Part shown: positions 56,575 through 64,000 of the stretch, piece after piece | Position numbering within the stretch: position 1 is the stretch's first letter | Layout of the letters: every line of letters starts with the position of its first letter | Source: Neobacillus nitrireducens | GTDB lineage: Bacteria > Bacillota > Bacilli > Bacillales > Cytobacillaceae | Direction of reading: 5' to 3' | Assembly: GCF_030915405.1 (NCBI RefSeq) | Contig: NZ_CP133262.1 | Span: 4,803,001 to 4,867,000, forward strand | Length of the DNA stretch: 64,000 nt | Made by a program: the position numbers and the translations under genes | The notes under the pieces: model-generated | The model's database searches: none | The model's input: only the letters and a program-made list of their open reading frames with translations | Told to the model about the DNA's origin: nothing

Positions 56575-57423
56575 ATGAGAACCTTACTATTATTATTGTC
56601 CATATTCATCCAATCCACTTTGTTGGTAGAGGCAGCAAAGCCAACTTCAAATATAGAAAACATTGACTTAAATATTCGGGATCATGAATTAGCTGTTACA
56701 TTTTTAGGACTTACTGAAGGCGAAGCCACCCTTATTCAAGGTTCAAGTGGGGAGAATATCTTGGTAAATACCGGGGGTAAGGAAACAGATGCGGAATTGG
56801 AAGGCTGGCTAAACCTTTATGATGTAAAGGAAATATCAAAGCTAATTCTGACTAGTAACGAGCATGAGCTTTCTGAAAAGCTAATCAATAGGTTAATAAC
56901 AAAGTTTAGCATTAAAGAAATTATTACTACTCGGGAGATATCTGCTCAATTATCTAAAAAACTAAACGTAACCAATAAACCTGCAGTTATCTCCTGGGAG
57001 CAGGGAACAAAGGAAAAGATTCTTCCTGAAGTCACTGTAGTGGTTCAATTTGTAGGAAATGAACCCAACGAAGGTATGGATTTTACATTGAATTTTTTTA
57101 ATCACCGAATTTTCCTGATGACTTCATTCACGCAGCGTGCAGAGGAAACTCTTTTGAAGAAGAATTTGGAAAACATAAATGTATTTAAGATTCCTAATTA
57201 TGCAGCGGAGGACTCTTTATCAGAGAAACTAATCCAGTATTTAAATCCGCAAATTTCGATTCTCTTTCCACCTGAAGCAGAGCAGCATGACCCAGATATA
57301 CTCATTGACCTCCATGAAACATGGTCTGAAATCTATTCAACAAAAAAACATGGTACCGTAACTATTAAATTCACAGATTCTAACTATGAAGTCATAACAA
57401 TCCCGATCGAAGAAGTGGAATAA
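56575..57423 (+). CDS. Secreted pseudo-metallo-beta-lactamase, ComEC-like
   Basis: 282 residues with a signal peptide (1-20, cleavage near VEAAK). The body follows the ComEC/Rec2 C-terminal beta-lactamase fold: VTFLGLTEGEATLIQ (41-55), ILVNTGGKE (62-70), ISKLILTSNEHEL (87-99) and FLMTSFTQRAEETLL (180-194). The positions of the ligands in HxHxDH are Ser94, Glu96, Glu98, Leu99, the GD of the third strand and the HHGS loop (NYAAED, 208-213) are also changed. It is thus predicted not to bind metals. RBS GGGAGG. No homologue at this place in B. subtilis that I recall. Confidence 0.6.
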   Translation: MRTLLLLLSIFIQSTLLVEAAKPTSNIENIDLNIRDHELAVTFLGLTEGEATLIQGSSGENILVNTGGKETDAELEGWLNLYDVKEISKLILTSNEHELSEKLINRLITKFSIKEIITTREISAQLSKKLNVTNKPAVISWEQGTKEKILPEVTVVVQFVGNEPNEGMDFTLNFFNHRIFLMTSFTQRAEETLLKKNLENINVFKIPNYAAEDSLSEKLIQYLNPQISILFPPEAEQHDPDILIDLHETWSEIYSTKKHGTVTIKFTDSNYEVITIPIEEVE

Positions 57424-57474
57424 GAAAAAATTAGAAAAATTAATATCATCACAGGCCCTCTTTTTACTTCTACC

Positions 57475-57483
57475 TGTTATAAT
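57475..57483 (+). promoter_or_regulatory. Extended -10 promoter for ypmA-ypmB-aspB
   Basis: TGTTATAAT (57475-57483), an extended -10 with consensus TATAAT, and no clear -35. About 55 bases before ypmA. Confidence 0.5.
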
Positions 57484-57540
57484 AATGGATAAGATTTATC
57501 AAAAGTTATAAAGGAATAGGTAAACATTGGAGGAAATAGG

Positions 57541-57711
57541 ATGGAAAGTAAAATTGAAGTTTTATCAACCGTAAAAATCCAGCATAGTCCGGATTTGTAT
57601 AAAATTGTTGATTCCCTTAACCGGACACTGAAGCAAAAAGATCTTATGTTCGGACTTGCTCTGGATCAAGAAAATAAAAATACAGCGATTTTTACCATTT
57701 ATCGTACATAA
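57541..57711 (+). CDS. ypmA: YpmA, small protein (DUF4264 family)
   Basis: 56 residues, too short for most gene finders' default cut-off but well supported: ATG at 57541, GGAGGAAATAGG before it, and the same size and order (ypmA-ypmB-aspB) as in B. subtilis. The sequence starts MESKIEVLSTVKIQHS and ends TAIFTIYRT. Beta/alpha small protein, cytosolic, function unknown. Confidence 0.85.
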   Translation: MESKIEVLSTVKIQHSPDLYKIVDSLNRTLKQKDLMFGLALDQENKNTAIFTIYRT

Positions 57712-57726
57712 AGAAGTGATTGTTTA

Positions 57727-58200
57727 ATGAAAAAGTGGATTATATTTTGCGTTTTATTTGTATTAGTGGTTATTGGTTTATTAACTAATGTATATTTCAA
57801 ATCTATGAATCCAATTAACACGGCAGAGAAAAAAGCTGTCGCACTAGCCAACAAGGAAATATCTTTGAAGGAAATTGAGGATTTTCATATTTATAATGGC
57901 ATAGAAACGGTTAATGTCATTGAGGGGAAAAGTACGAATGATGAAAAAATCATCGTATGGATTCCAGAAAAAAGTAAGCAAGTTTTCGTAAAAAAAGCAA
58001 AGGATGGCCTTTCAAAAGAAGAAGCTATTCAAAAACTTTTACAAGAAAAAAACCCTAAAAAGATTATTTCAGTGCGACTTGGCATGGAAAAAAATATCCC
58101 CTTGTGGGAAATTTATTATCGTTCTGACAATAATTTAATAAATTATTACTATGTTCACTTTGACACAGGTGAATGGCTAAAGAAAATTGAAAACCTATAA
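57727..58200 (+). CDS. ypmB: YpmB, membrane-anchored PepSY-type protein
   Basis: 157 residues. One N-terminal helix (4-24), then an extracytoplasmic part with two PepSY/DUF5590-like segments (around 33-75 and 90-155; motif GLSKEEAIQKLLQE). It is close to B. subtilis YpmB, a cell-wall-associated protein that binds no known enzyme. It ends 26 bases before aspB. Function unknown. Confidence 0.82.
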   Translation: MKKWIIFCVLFVLVVIGLLTNVYFKSMNPINTAEKKAVALANKEISLKEIEDFHIYNGIETVNVIEGKSTNDEKIIVWIPEKSKQVFVKKAKDGLSKEEAIQKLLQEKNPKKIISVRLGMEKNIPLWEIYYRSDNNLINYYYVHFDTGEWLKKIENL

Positions 58201-58226
58201 AAGAGAAGGAAATTGGAGGAATTGGC

Positions 58227-59429
58227 ATGGTAGTGGAACTAGCAAATCGAGTGAAGGCACTTACACCTTCGACAACATTAGCAATTACTGCAAAAGCAAA
58301 GGAATTAAAGGAACAAGGGGAAGATGTGATTGGCTTAGGCGCTGGTGAACCTGACTTTAATACCCCGCAGCATATTTTAGATGCCGCGTTGCAATCAATG
58401 AATGAGGGGCATACGAAATATACACCTTCAGCGGGCTTACCTGCATTAAAAAAGGCGATTATTAAGAAATTTGAAACGGATCAAGAGTTATCCTATAAAC
58501 TAAATGAGATCATTGTCGGAAATGGAGCTAAACACGTTCTTTATACATTATTTCAGGTTCTATTAAATGATGGCGATGAGGTTATCATTCCTACGCCTTA
58601 TTGGGTCAGCTACCCAGAACAAGTCAAATTAGCAGGTGGCGTACCTGTTTATATCGAAGGATTAGAGCAGAATCAATTCAAAGTCACTCCGGATCAATTA
58701 AAAAGGGCCATCACAAAAAATACGAAGGCCGTCATCATTAATTCACCAAGTAATCCAACCGGTGTGTTATATACGGCAGATGAACTTTTTGCCATCGGAA
58801 AAGTTTGTCTTGAAGAGAATATCCTCATTGTTTCAGATGAAATATACGAAAAGCTTGTTTATGGAGAAAATAAACATATCTCGATTGCACAACTTTCTCC
58901 TGAACTTAAAGAGCAAACTATTGTGATCAATGGTGTCTCTAAATCACATTCAATGACAGGTTGGAGAATTGGGTATGCGGCTGGGAATAAAGTAATCATT
59001 GAGGCGATGACAAACCTCGCTAGCCATAGTACTTCTAATCCGACAACTACTGCCCAGTATGCAGCAATTGCTGCTTACAATGGCTCACAACAGCCTGTAG
59101 AAGATATGCGTCAGGCGTTTGAAGAAAGATTATCGATTATCTTTGATAAACTAGTTGCGATTCCAGGTATCACATGTGTGAAACCGCAAGGAGCCTTCTA
59201 CCTTTATCCAAATGTAAAGAAAGCAGCAGAATTGACAGGGTATCATGATGTGGATGCTTTTGTTGAAGCTTTACTAGTAGATGCTAAAGTTGCTGTTATC
59301 CCTGGTTCGGGCTTTGGAACACCTGACAATATTCGGCTTTCCTATGCAACGTCTCTAGAATTATTGGAGAAAGCAGTAGAGAGAATCCATCAATTTGTTA
59401 CATCCAAATCAAGCATAGTCAATAATTAA
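58227..59429 (+). CDS. aspB: Aspartate aminotransferase
   Basis: 400 residues. PLP enzyme, fold type I, subgroup 1: GLGAGEPDFNTPQHI (about 37-51), SPSNPTGVLY (about 171), SDEIYEKL (about 203), the Schiff-base lysine in SKSHSMTGWRIGYAAG (Lys at about 237) and RLSYATS near the C-terminus. It interconverts aspartate and oxaloacetate. GGAGG at correct spacing. Last gene before a terminator. Confidence 0.96.
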   Translation: MVVELANRVKALTPSTTLAITAKAKELKEQGEDVIGLGAGEPDFNTPQHILDAALQSMNEGHTKYTPSAGLPALKKAIIKKFETDQELSYKLNEIIVGNGAKHVLYTLFQVLLNDGDEVIIPTPYWVSYPEQVKLAGGVPVYIEGLEQNQFKVTPDQLKRAITKNTKAVIINSPSNPTGVLYTADELFAIGKVCLEENILIVSDEIYEKLVYGENKHISIAQLSPELKEQTIVINGVSKSHSMTGWRIGYAAGNKVIIEAMTNLASHSTSNPTTTAQYAAIAAYNGSQQPVEDMRQAFEERLSIIFDKLVAIPGITCVKPQGAFYLYPNVKKAAELTGYHDVDAFVEALLVDAKVAVIPGSGFGTPDNIRLSYATSLELLEKAVERIHQFVTSKSSIVNN

Positions 59430-59433
59430 AGCG

Positions 59434-59466
59434 AAAAAAAGTCTGCCAATAACTTGCAGACTTTTT
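59434..59466 (+). terminator. Terminator after aspB
   Basis: AAAAAGTCTGC (59436-59446), 9-base loop, GCAGACTTTTT (59456-59466). Confidence 0.9.
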
Positions 59467-59500
59467 GCTTTTAGTTACCAAAGATGGATGCCTAAAACTC

Positions 59501-59529
59501 TTACTCCGGTTATTTGTTCGTGGTATACT
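59501..59529 (+). promoter_or_regulatory. Candidate promoter for dnaD
   Basis: TTACTC (59501-59506), 17 bases, TATACT (59524-59529), about 18 bases before the dnaD start. The -35 is weak. Confidence 0.45.
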
Positions 59530-59546
59530 AAACAGGAGGTGTCCGA

Positions 59547-60248
59547 ATGATGAAAACAAACCTATTAGCATGGATTCAAGAAGGGAATATTACAATCCCA
59601 ACATTATTATTTTCTGAATACCGCAATCTAAATTTAAATGAATATGAACTTGTTCTTTTATTAAATATACTGACCTTTTTAGAAAAGGGGCATGAATTCC
59701 CTACTCCAGATGAGTTATCGGCACGAATGACAATTACGATTTCGGAATGTAATGATATGCTTAGAAGGTTGATTCAAAGAGGGTTTATCGAAATTACCGA
59801 TGAATATACAAACGAAGGCATTCGTTATGAAAAGTATACTGTCATTCCTTTATGGGAAAGACTTGTAGAACATTTCCTTAAAAATAATATAAATACTAAA
59901 GAAACTGATAAACAAGATGATGAAACAGACCTATATACTTGTTTTGAAAAGGAATTTGGCCGTCCGTTATCGCCATTTGAATGTGAGTCTCTGGCCATGT
60001 GGATGGATGATGATCATCACGATCCTATCATTATTAAAGCTGCTTTACGTGAAGCCGTAATGTCCGGAAAATTAAATTTCCGTTATATTGATAGAATTCT
60101 TTTTGATTGGAAGAAAAGCGGGATAAAAACGATAGAGCAAGCGAAAACTCACGGACTTAAATTCCGACAAAAGCAAACACCTAAAGGGAATGTGAAGGGT
60201 GAGACACACCAACCGACTGTTCCCTTTTACAATTGGTTGGAACAATAG
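59547..60248 (+). CDS. dnaD: DnaD, primosome protein for replication initiation
   Basis: 233 residues. N-terminal winged-helix DDBH1 domain (1-115, HTH around PTPDELSARMTITISEC) and C-terminal DDBH2 domain (about 130-200) with the YxxxIxxxW motif at YIDRILFDWKKSG. It loads helicase with DnaB/DnaI at oriC and restart sites. RBS AGGAGGTG; the second ATG is directly adjacent. nth follows. Confidence 0.95.
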   Translation: MMKTNLLAWIQEGNITIPTLLFSEYRNLNLNEYELVLLLNILTFLEKGHEFPTPDELSARMTITISECNDMLRRLIQRGFIEITDEYTNEGIRYEKYTVIPLWERLVEHFLKNNINTKETDKQDDETDLYTCFEKEFGRPLSPFECESLAMWMDDDHHDPIIIKAALREAVMSGKLNFRYIDRILFDWKKSGIKTIEQAKTHGLKFRQKQTPKGNVKGETHQPTVPFYNWLEQ

Positions 60249-60255
60249 TTTTAAT

Positions 60256-60282
60256 AAACGAGAGTGTTATCTCTCGTTTTAT
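60256..60282 (+). terminator. Candidate terminator between dnaD and nth
   Basis: AAACGAGAG (60256-60264), loop, CTCTCGTTTT (60271-60280). Located only 27 bases before the nth start, so nth may be made by partial read-through. Confidence 0.6.
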
Positions 60283-60308
60283 TCATTTAATCGTAGTAGG
60301 TGAGAATT

Positions 60309-60971
60309 ATGTTAAATAATACCCAAATCCGTTATTGCCTTGATCAGATGGGTAGGATGTTTCCAGAGGCCCACTGTGAATTAAATCATTCAAATCCATT
60401 TGAACTAATCATTGCTGTGGCCTTGTCTGCACAATGTACCGATGTGCTCGTAAATAAAGTAACCAAAACATTATTTGAAAAATACAAAACACCTAAGGAT
60501 TATCTAGAGGTGACGCTTGAAGAATTACAAAGCGATATCCGTTCGATTGGTCTTTACCGAAATAAAGCTAAAAATATTCAAAGCCTTTGTCGGATGATTT
60601 TAGAAGAGTATAATGGGGAAATTCCAATGGATCGGGATGAGTTAACCAAACTGGCTGGTGTGGGCAGGAAAACTGCAAATGTCGTTGTGTCTGTTGCTTT
60701 TAATGTGCCAGCGATAGCAGTAGATACACATGTTGAAAGAGTAAGTAAGCGTCTAGGCATATGTCGATGGAAGGATTCCGTACTTGAAGTAGAAAAAACC
60801 TTAATGAGGAAGATTCCAAAAGACGAATGGTCAGTCACACATCATCGCTTAATTTTCTTTGGCCGTTATCATTGTAAAGCCCAAAATCCACAATGTCCAA
60901 GTTGCCCACTCTTAGAGATATGCAGGGAGGGCAAAAAGCGGATGAAAGGTCAGGTTTCCTCGAATGGATAA
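60309..60971 (+). CDS. nth: Endonuclease III
   Basis: 220 residues from ATG 60309 (a GTG at 60300 overlaps the GGTGAG site). Helix-hairpin-helix LAGVGRKTANVV (about 113-124) with catalytic lysine and the aspartate in AVDTHVERVSKRLG (about 137-150). The C-terminal CX6CX2CX5C (CKAQNPQCPSCPLLEIC) binds a 4Fe-4S cluster. It removes oxidised pyrimidines. It overlaps ypoC by 8 bases. Confidence 0.97.
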   Translation: MLNNTQIRYCLDQMGRMFPEAHCELNHSNPFELIIAVALSAQCTDVLVNKVTKTLFEKYKTPKDYLEVTLEELQSDIRSIGLYRNKAKNIQSLCRMILEEYNGEIPMDRDELTKLAGVGRKTANVVVSVAFNVPAIAVDTHVERVSKRLGICRWKDSVLEVEKTLMRKIPKDEWSVTHHRLIFFGRYHCKAQNPQCPSCPLLEICREGKKRMKGQVSSNG

Positions 60972-61320
60972 TAAGGCAGACCAGATATCCAACCTTCTTA
61001 AGGAATGGGAAAATAGTAGAGACCAACTCGAAACATTATTCCGTGAACGTAAATATAAAAACGCAAAAGTGTTAATGGAAAAGGGTATTACATTGTTTAT
61101 TCAGTTTTTGTCTTGGTCCAATGAAGTGCCGGTAGGACAGGGTGAACCTTTAACTTTTACCCAATATGAGTTTAAACCTGTAAATGTGGAAGAAAGGTTA
61201 GGTTTTGTCATCTCTAGACCCAATCTCTATCATTCCTATCGCCAACTATCTGAGTTAATGATTGAGCAAGAAAAGTTGTTTATGAAAAGGAATATATTAA
61301 AAAAAGCGTCGAAACCATAA
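60964..61320 (+). CDS. ypoC: YpoC, small cytosolic protein
   Basis: 118 residues. It begins MDNKADQISNLLKEWENSRD and has a coiled-coil-like first half; the rest is mixed. It matches B. subtilis YpoC by its order (dnaD-nth-ypoC) before ponA. The start overlaps the nth stop by 8 bases. Function unknown. Confidence 0.82.
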   Translation: MDNKADQISNLLKEWENSRDQLETLFRERKYKNAKVLMEKGITLFIQFLSWSNEVPVGQGEPLTFTQYEFKPVNVEERLGFVISRPNLYHSYRQLSELMIEQEKLFMKRNILKKASKP

Positions 61321-61337
61321 TGGTTCGACGCTTTTTT
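61299..61337. terminator. Bidirectional terminator between ypoC and ponA
   Basis: AAAAAAGCGTCGAAaCCA and TGGTTCGACGCTTTTTT around a TAA loop. The ypoC stop codon lies in the loop. A and T tracts allow both convergent genes to end here. Confidence 0.9.
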
Positions 61338-61366
61338 ATATAGATTGGGCACTTTCGCTTTTCTTA

Positions 61367-63943
61367 CTATGTCCCTGGGGTTACTGGAACTGCTCCTTCA
61401 CCTGTCCCATTGTTGATGGGAGTCTCTGGAGTTGTAGTACCATCTCCAGTACCTGGATCGCTGCCAGTATTACCGCCATTTCCATTGTTGCCATTCCCGT
61501 TTCCGTTTCCGTTTCCATTGTTTCCATTTCCATTCCCATTCCCGTTACCAGGAGTAGTTTCATTACCAGGGGGAGTAGTGCCAGGGTTTTCTTCCTGGAT
61601 TGGCAGTGGTATATCAATCGATCTTGTTGCGGGGGCACTTGTTCGATTGCCACTGATTGCAACAATAGTGAAGGTATACTTAGAACCCGGTACTGCAGGG
61701 ATTGTTAATGATGTTCCAGATTGAGTATATTGCTTTTGACCAGAAGTGCTATCCACCGTTATTGTGAAAGTAACATTTGTTTTGTAATCCCATGTTAAGG
61801 TAATATTTTGATTTACTTCATCATATTTGGCATTCAGCTTTTTCGGTGTATTCAGTTTATCATACCTTTTTGAGACTCTATTAGGTGCATGACCTTTCAC
61901 AGCATACTCGGTAACAATTTGGCTTCCCGGAGTGTATTGACTAGCTAATACCGGCGGCATCGAGCCTCTTTCAATCCGGACTCTTTGAACACTGTTTGGC
62001 ATCTTAAAGTCAGGTGTATCGATATCCTTCGATACATAGGCCATTATGTTTTTAAATAACAATTGGGCTAAACGTTGATTATCTCCTACTGCGTTAATAG
62101 GGGTACTTCGATCTTTATAACCGGTCCAAATAGATGCGGTGTAATTGGTGGTATATCCGGTGAACCATGCATCAGGAACCGACCTGCTGCTTGGTATACC
62201 CCATTTTTGAATTTCTTCATCTGTATAATTTGTTGTTCCTGTCTTTCCGGCCATCGGAAGTCCGGGAACTTTCGCCCTTGTACCTGTACCGGGATATTCG
62301 AGGACACTCGTCATCATATCAGTAATCATAAAAGCGGTAGAGTCCTTCATTACTACCTTCGGTTCTGGTGCAGTGCTAATAAAGGTACCATCTCGCAACT
62401 TGATTTTCCTAATCGCATGTGGTTTGGTGTAAATACCCTTATTCCCAAAAGCACTATAGGCGCCTGCCATTTCAAGTGGGGAAACACCTGTTCTAAATCC
62501 GCCAATGGCGTAGGATTCAAAAATTTCTTTTAAAGGAATACCTAAATCCACAGCAAAGTTTTTGGCTTTATCCAGACCAACTTGCTGAAGAGTTTGAACG
62601 GCTGGTGAGTTTCGAGATAGTTGCAGAGCTGTTCTAATTGTCATAGCTCCCTTGTAGCTTTGGTCCCAGTTTCCAAATTTCTTCCCGGATGAATAGGTGA
62701 TGGGTTTATCCTCTATCATTTCATAGGTTCCCCAATTTAAATATTCAATTGCAGGGGCATAATCGAGAACAGGTTTAATCGTTGATCCTGGTTGACGCTG
62801 TGTATCGATAGCATAATTAAACCCACGTTTAACTTTTTGGTTTCTTCCGCCTCCGATTGCACGGATTTCTCCTGTTTGTGTATCAAGGAGGGCAACCCCG
62901 GCTTGAAATTCATCATCCGGATAATCAATAATGTCTGATTTATTGAGAATGTCCTCTACATAGGTTTGTGCATCTGGATCTAAGGTTGTATGGATGGTTA
63001 ATCCATCAGTAAAAATATCAAAATCAGATGTTTCCTTCACTTCATCTATAACAGCATCTACAAATGAATCAAAAGGTTTTTCATTTACAATCCGTTGTTT
63101 TTCATTCAAAACAGTTGATTTAACCGATACCTTTTTTGCTTTTTCCATCTCTTGTTTCGAAATAAAGCCGTGCTGCTCCATTAACGTTAAGACAATATTT
63201 CGTCTCTTTTCAGCTAAATCCGGATGATCGAAAGGATTATAATTATTTGGACTTTGCGGCATTCCGGCAATTTGGGCTGCTTCTGATAAAGTTAAATCTT
63301 TTAATTCTTTACCATAATAAATTTTTGCAGCGGTAGCAATCCCATGACTATTTTCAGAAACATACACCTTATTGACATACATTTCGAAAATTTGGTGCTT
63401 TGTATATTGCTGTTCAAGTTGATAGGAAAGCCATGCTTCTTCGACTTTTCGCTTTAACGTTTTTTCAGGAGTTAAAAATGAGTTTTTTACTACCTGTTGT
63501 GTGATGGTACTGGCACCTTCTGTACCAAGTCCGTGTTGGATGTTGGCTAACACAGCACCTCCCAATCGAATGGGGTCAATTCCATGATGCTTATAAAAAC
63601 GATAATCTTCTGTTGCTAAAATCGCATTTTCAACAACCTGCGGTATATCTTTATAATTTACATATTCCCGATTAACGGCACCTACTTCAGTAATTAACTT
63701 GTCATCTTTATCTAAAATCTTCGATGGGATCGGATCTTTTAATAATTTCGGGTCAAGCACGGGAGCATCCTTTACTAAGTAGGCGAAAGTACCCACCCCG
63801 GCAAGAATTCCAATTATACCAAGGGCCATTAAAGCAAGAAAAATTTTCTTAACTAAACCACCGGATTTCTTCTTGGGTTTTGGGTTACCTTTGGATTGGA
63901 GTTTCTTCCGGCGCTCCTCTCTTGATTGGTACTGATCTGACAT
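61367..63943 (-). CDS. ponA: Class A penicillin-binding protein 1A/1B
   Basis: 858 residues from ATG 63943 (MSDQYQSREERRKKL) with AAGGAAGG before it; the start at 63976 would add 11 residues and run into recU. A cytoplasmic basic N-terminus, a TM helix (about 32-56), a GT51 glycosyltransferase (about 75-250, Glu112 in ATEDYRF) and a transpeptidase with STIK (387-390), SRN (443-445) and KTGT (567-570), a fibronectin III-like domain (about 690-770) and a Gly/Asn-rich tail. It makes and crosslinks peptidoglycan. It follows recU, as in B. subtilis. Confidence 0.97.
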   Translation of the reverse strand: MSDQYQSREERRKKLQSKGNPKPKKKSGGLVKKIFLALMALGIIGILAGVGTFAYLVKDAPVLDPKLLKDPIPSKILDKDDKLITEVGAVNREYVNYKDIPQVVENAILATEDYRFYKHHGIDPIRLGGAVLANIQHGLGTEGASTITQQVVKNSFLTPEKTLKRKVEEAWLSYQLEQQYTKHQIFEMYVNKVYVSENSHGIATAAKIYYGKELKDLTLSEAAQIAGMPQSPNNYNPFDHPDLAEKRRNIVLTLMEQHGFISKQEMEKAKKVSVKSTVLNEKQRIVNEKPFDSFVDAVIDEVKETSDFDIFTDGLTIHTTLDPDAQTYVEDILNKSDIIDYPDDEFQAGVALLDTQTGEIRAIGGGRNQKVKRGFNYAIDTQRQPGSTIKPVLDYAPAIEYLNWGTYEMIEDKPITYSSGKKFGNWDQSYKGAMTIRTALQLSRNSPAVQTLQQVGLDKAKNFAVDLGIPLKEIFESYAIGGFRTGVSPLEMAGAYSAFGNKGIYTKPHAIRKIKLRDGTFISTAPEPKVVMKDSTAFMITDMMTSVLEYPGTGTRAKVPGLPMAGKTGTTNYTDEEIQKWGIPSSRSVPDAWFTGYTTNYTASIWTGYKDRSTPINAVGDNQRLAQLLFKNIMAYVSKDIDTPDFKMPNSVQRVRIERGSMPPVLASQYTPGSQIVTEYAVKGHAPNRVSKRYDKLNTPKKLNAKYDEVNQNITLTWDYKTNVTFTITVDSTSGQKQYTQSGTSLTIPAVPGSKYTFTIVAISGNRTSAPATRSIDIPLPIQEENPGTTPPGNETTPGNGNGNGNGNNGNGNGNGNGNNGNGGNTGSDPGTGDGTTTPETPINNGTGEGAVPVTPGT
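61471..61550. repeat. Hexanucleotide tandem repeat in the ponA tail
   Basis: On the plus strand a run of TTCCxT/TTTCCG-type 6-mers encodes a (Gly-Asn)n tail of about 25 residues on the minus strand. Slippage at such repeats could change the tail length. Confidence 0.85.
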
Positions 63944-63972
63944 TGTAACATTCCTTCCTTTCGATCCTGCAC

Positions 63973-64000
63973 TCAATAATGAAGCTTATCTATTATTTTA
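63973..64000 (-). CDS. recU: RecU Holliday junction resolvase, last eight codons (edge)
   Basis: Only ...KIIDKLHY and a stop are visible; the gene would start beyond the window. This fits the C-terminus of RecU, which sits directly upstream of ponA in the same orientation in B. subtilis (recU-ponA operon). The short length makes it weak on its own; position is the main support. Confidence 0.45.

Noticed and set aside
61346..61365. Second copy of the palindromic repeat near ypoC-ponA
   Set aside because: Only about 20 bases resemble the right end of the 40077-40232 element; not enough to call a copy.
61410..61724. Plus-strand 104-codon frame rich in Pro/Phe within ponA
   Set aside because: It is the antisense of the Gly/Asn hexamer repeat of ponA. 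Low complexity, no ribosome binding site.

Overview
The window is an ordinary, chromosomal, AT-rich (roughly mid-30s % GC by eye) stretch from a spore-forming member of the Bacillaceae. Spore genes (cotJABC, sleB, ypeB, spoIVA, ypjB), bacillithiol genes (bshA, bshB1, ypdA), a menaquinone pathway (hepS-menG-hepT), TRAP (mtrB) and strong AGGAGG-type ribosome binding sites all point there. Gene order follows the Bacillus subtilis fer-to-ponA region almost gene for gene. The sequence proteins differ clearly from B. subtilis 168, so this is a relative (Neobacillus or Mesobacillus-like is a guess) and not that species.

Layout. 1-4759: fer (edge), then ypbB-recQ-ypbD-ypbE and ypbF. 4791-7075: accessory insert relative to B. 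subtilis, made of the cotJABC operon on the minus strand, a CBS-domain gene and a small membrane protein. 7100-15477: ypbG, mecB, gudB, ypdA-ansA, prsW, and the germination pair sleB-ypeB plus ypfB. 15631-25752: cmk-plsC, ypfD, fni, ypzI, yphA, der, gpsA, yphE, yphF, spoIVA. 26147-30705: hbs, folE-mtrB, hepS-menG-hepT, ndk. 30866-37110: aromatic supraoperon aroC-aroB-aroH-hisC-tyrA-aroA, lacking the trpEDCFBA block that B. subtilis carries between aroH and hisC. 37244-44478: an unrecognised amidohydrolase-like gene, ypiA, ypiB, ypiF, qcrABC (menaquinol:cytochrome c reductase), ypjA, ypjB. 44520-53510: a frameshifted ypjC, then ypjD-dapB-mgsA-bshB1-bshA-cca-birA and panBCD behind a structured leader. 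53677-64000: dinG, a secreted pseudo-metallo-beta-lactamase protein, ypmA-ypmB-aspB, dnaD-nth-ypoC, and ponA with the tail of recU on the minus strand.

Functionally it joins chorismate and tyrosine/histidine synthesis, lysine (dapB), pantothenate, bacillithiol and prenyl/menaquinone synthesis, the bc complex that uses menaquinol, DNA maintenance (recQ, dinG, nth, dnaD, hbs), cell wall synthesis (ponA) and sporulation.

I found no CRISPR array, prophage, transposase, tRNA or rRNA, and no convincing new multi-gene defence or metabolic system. The items most worth a second look are the pan leader with mutually exclusive terminator and anti-terminator, the missing trp genes beside a retained TRAP gene, two proteins with familiar folds but lost catalytic ligands, the one-base frameshift in ypjC, a hairpin that buries a ribosome binding site, and two structured intergenic regions.
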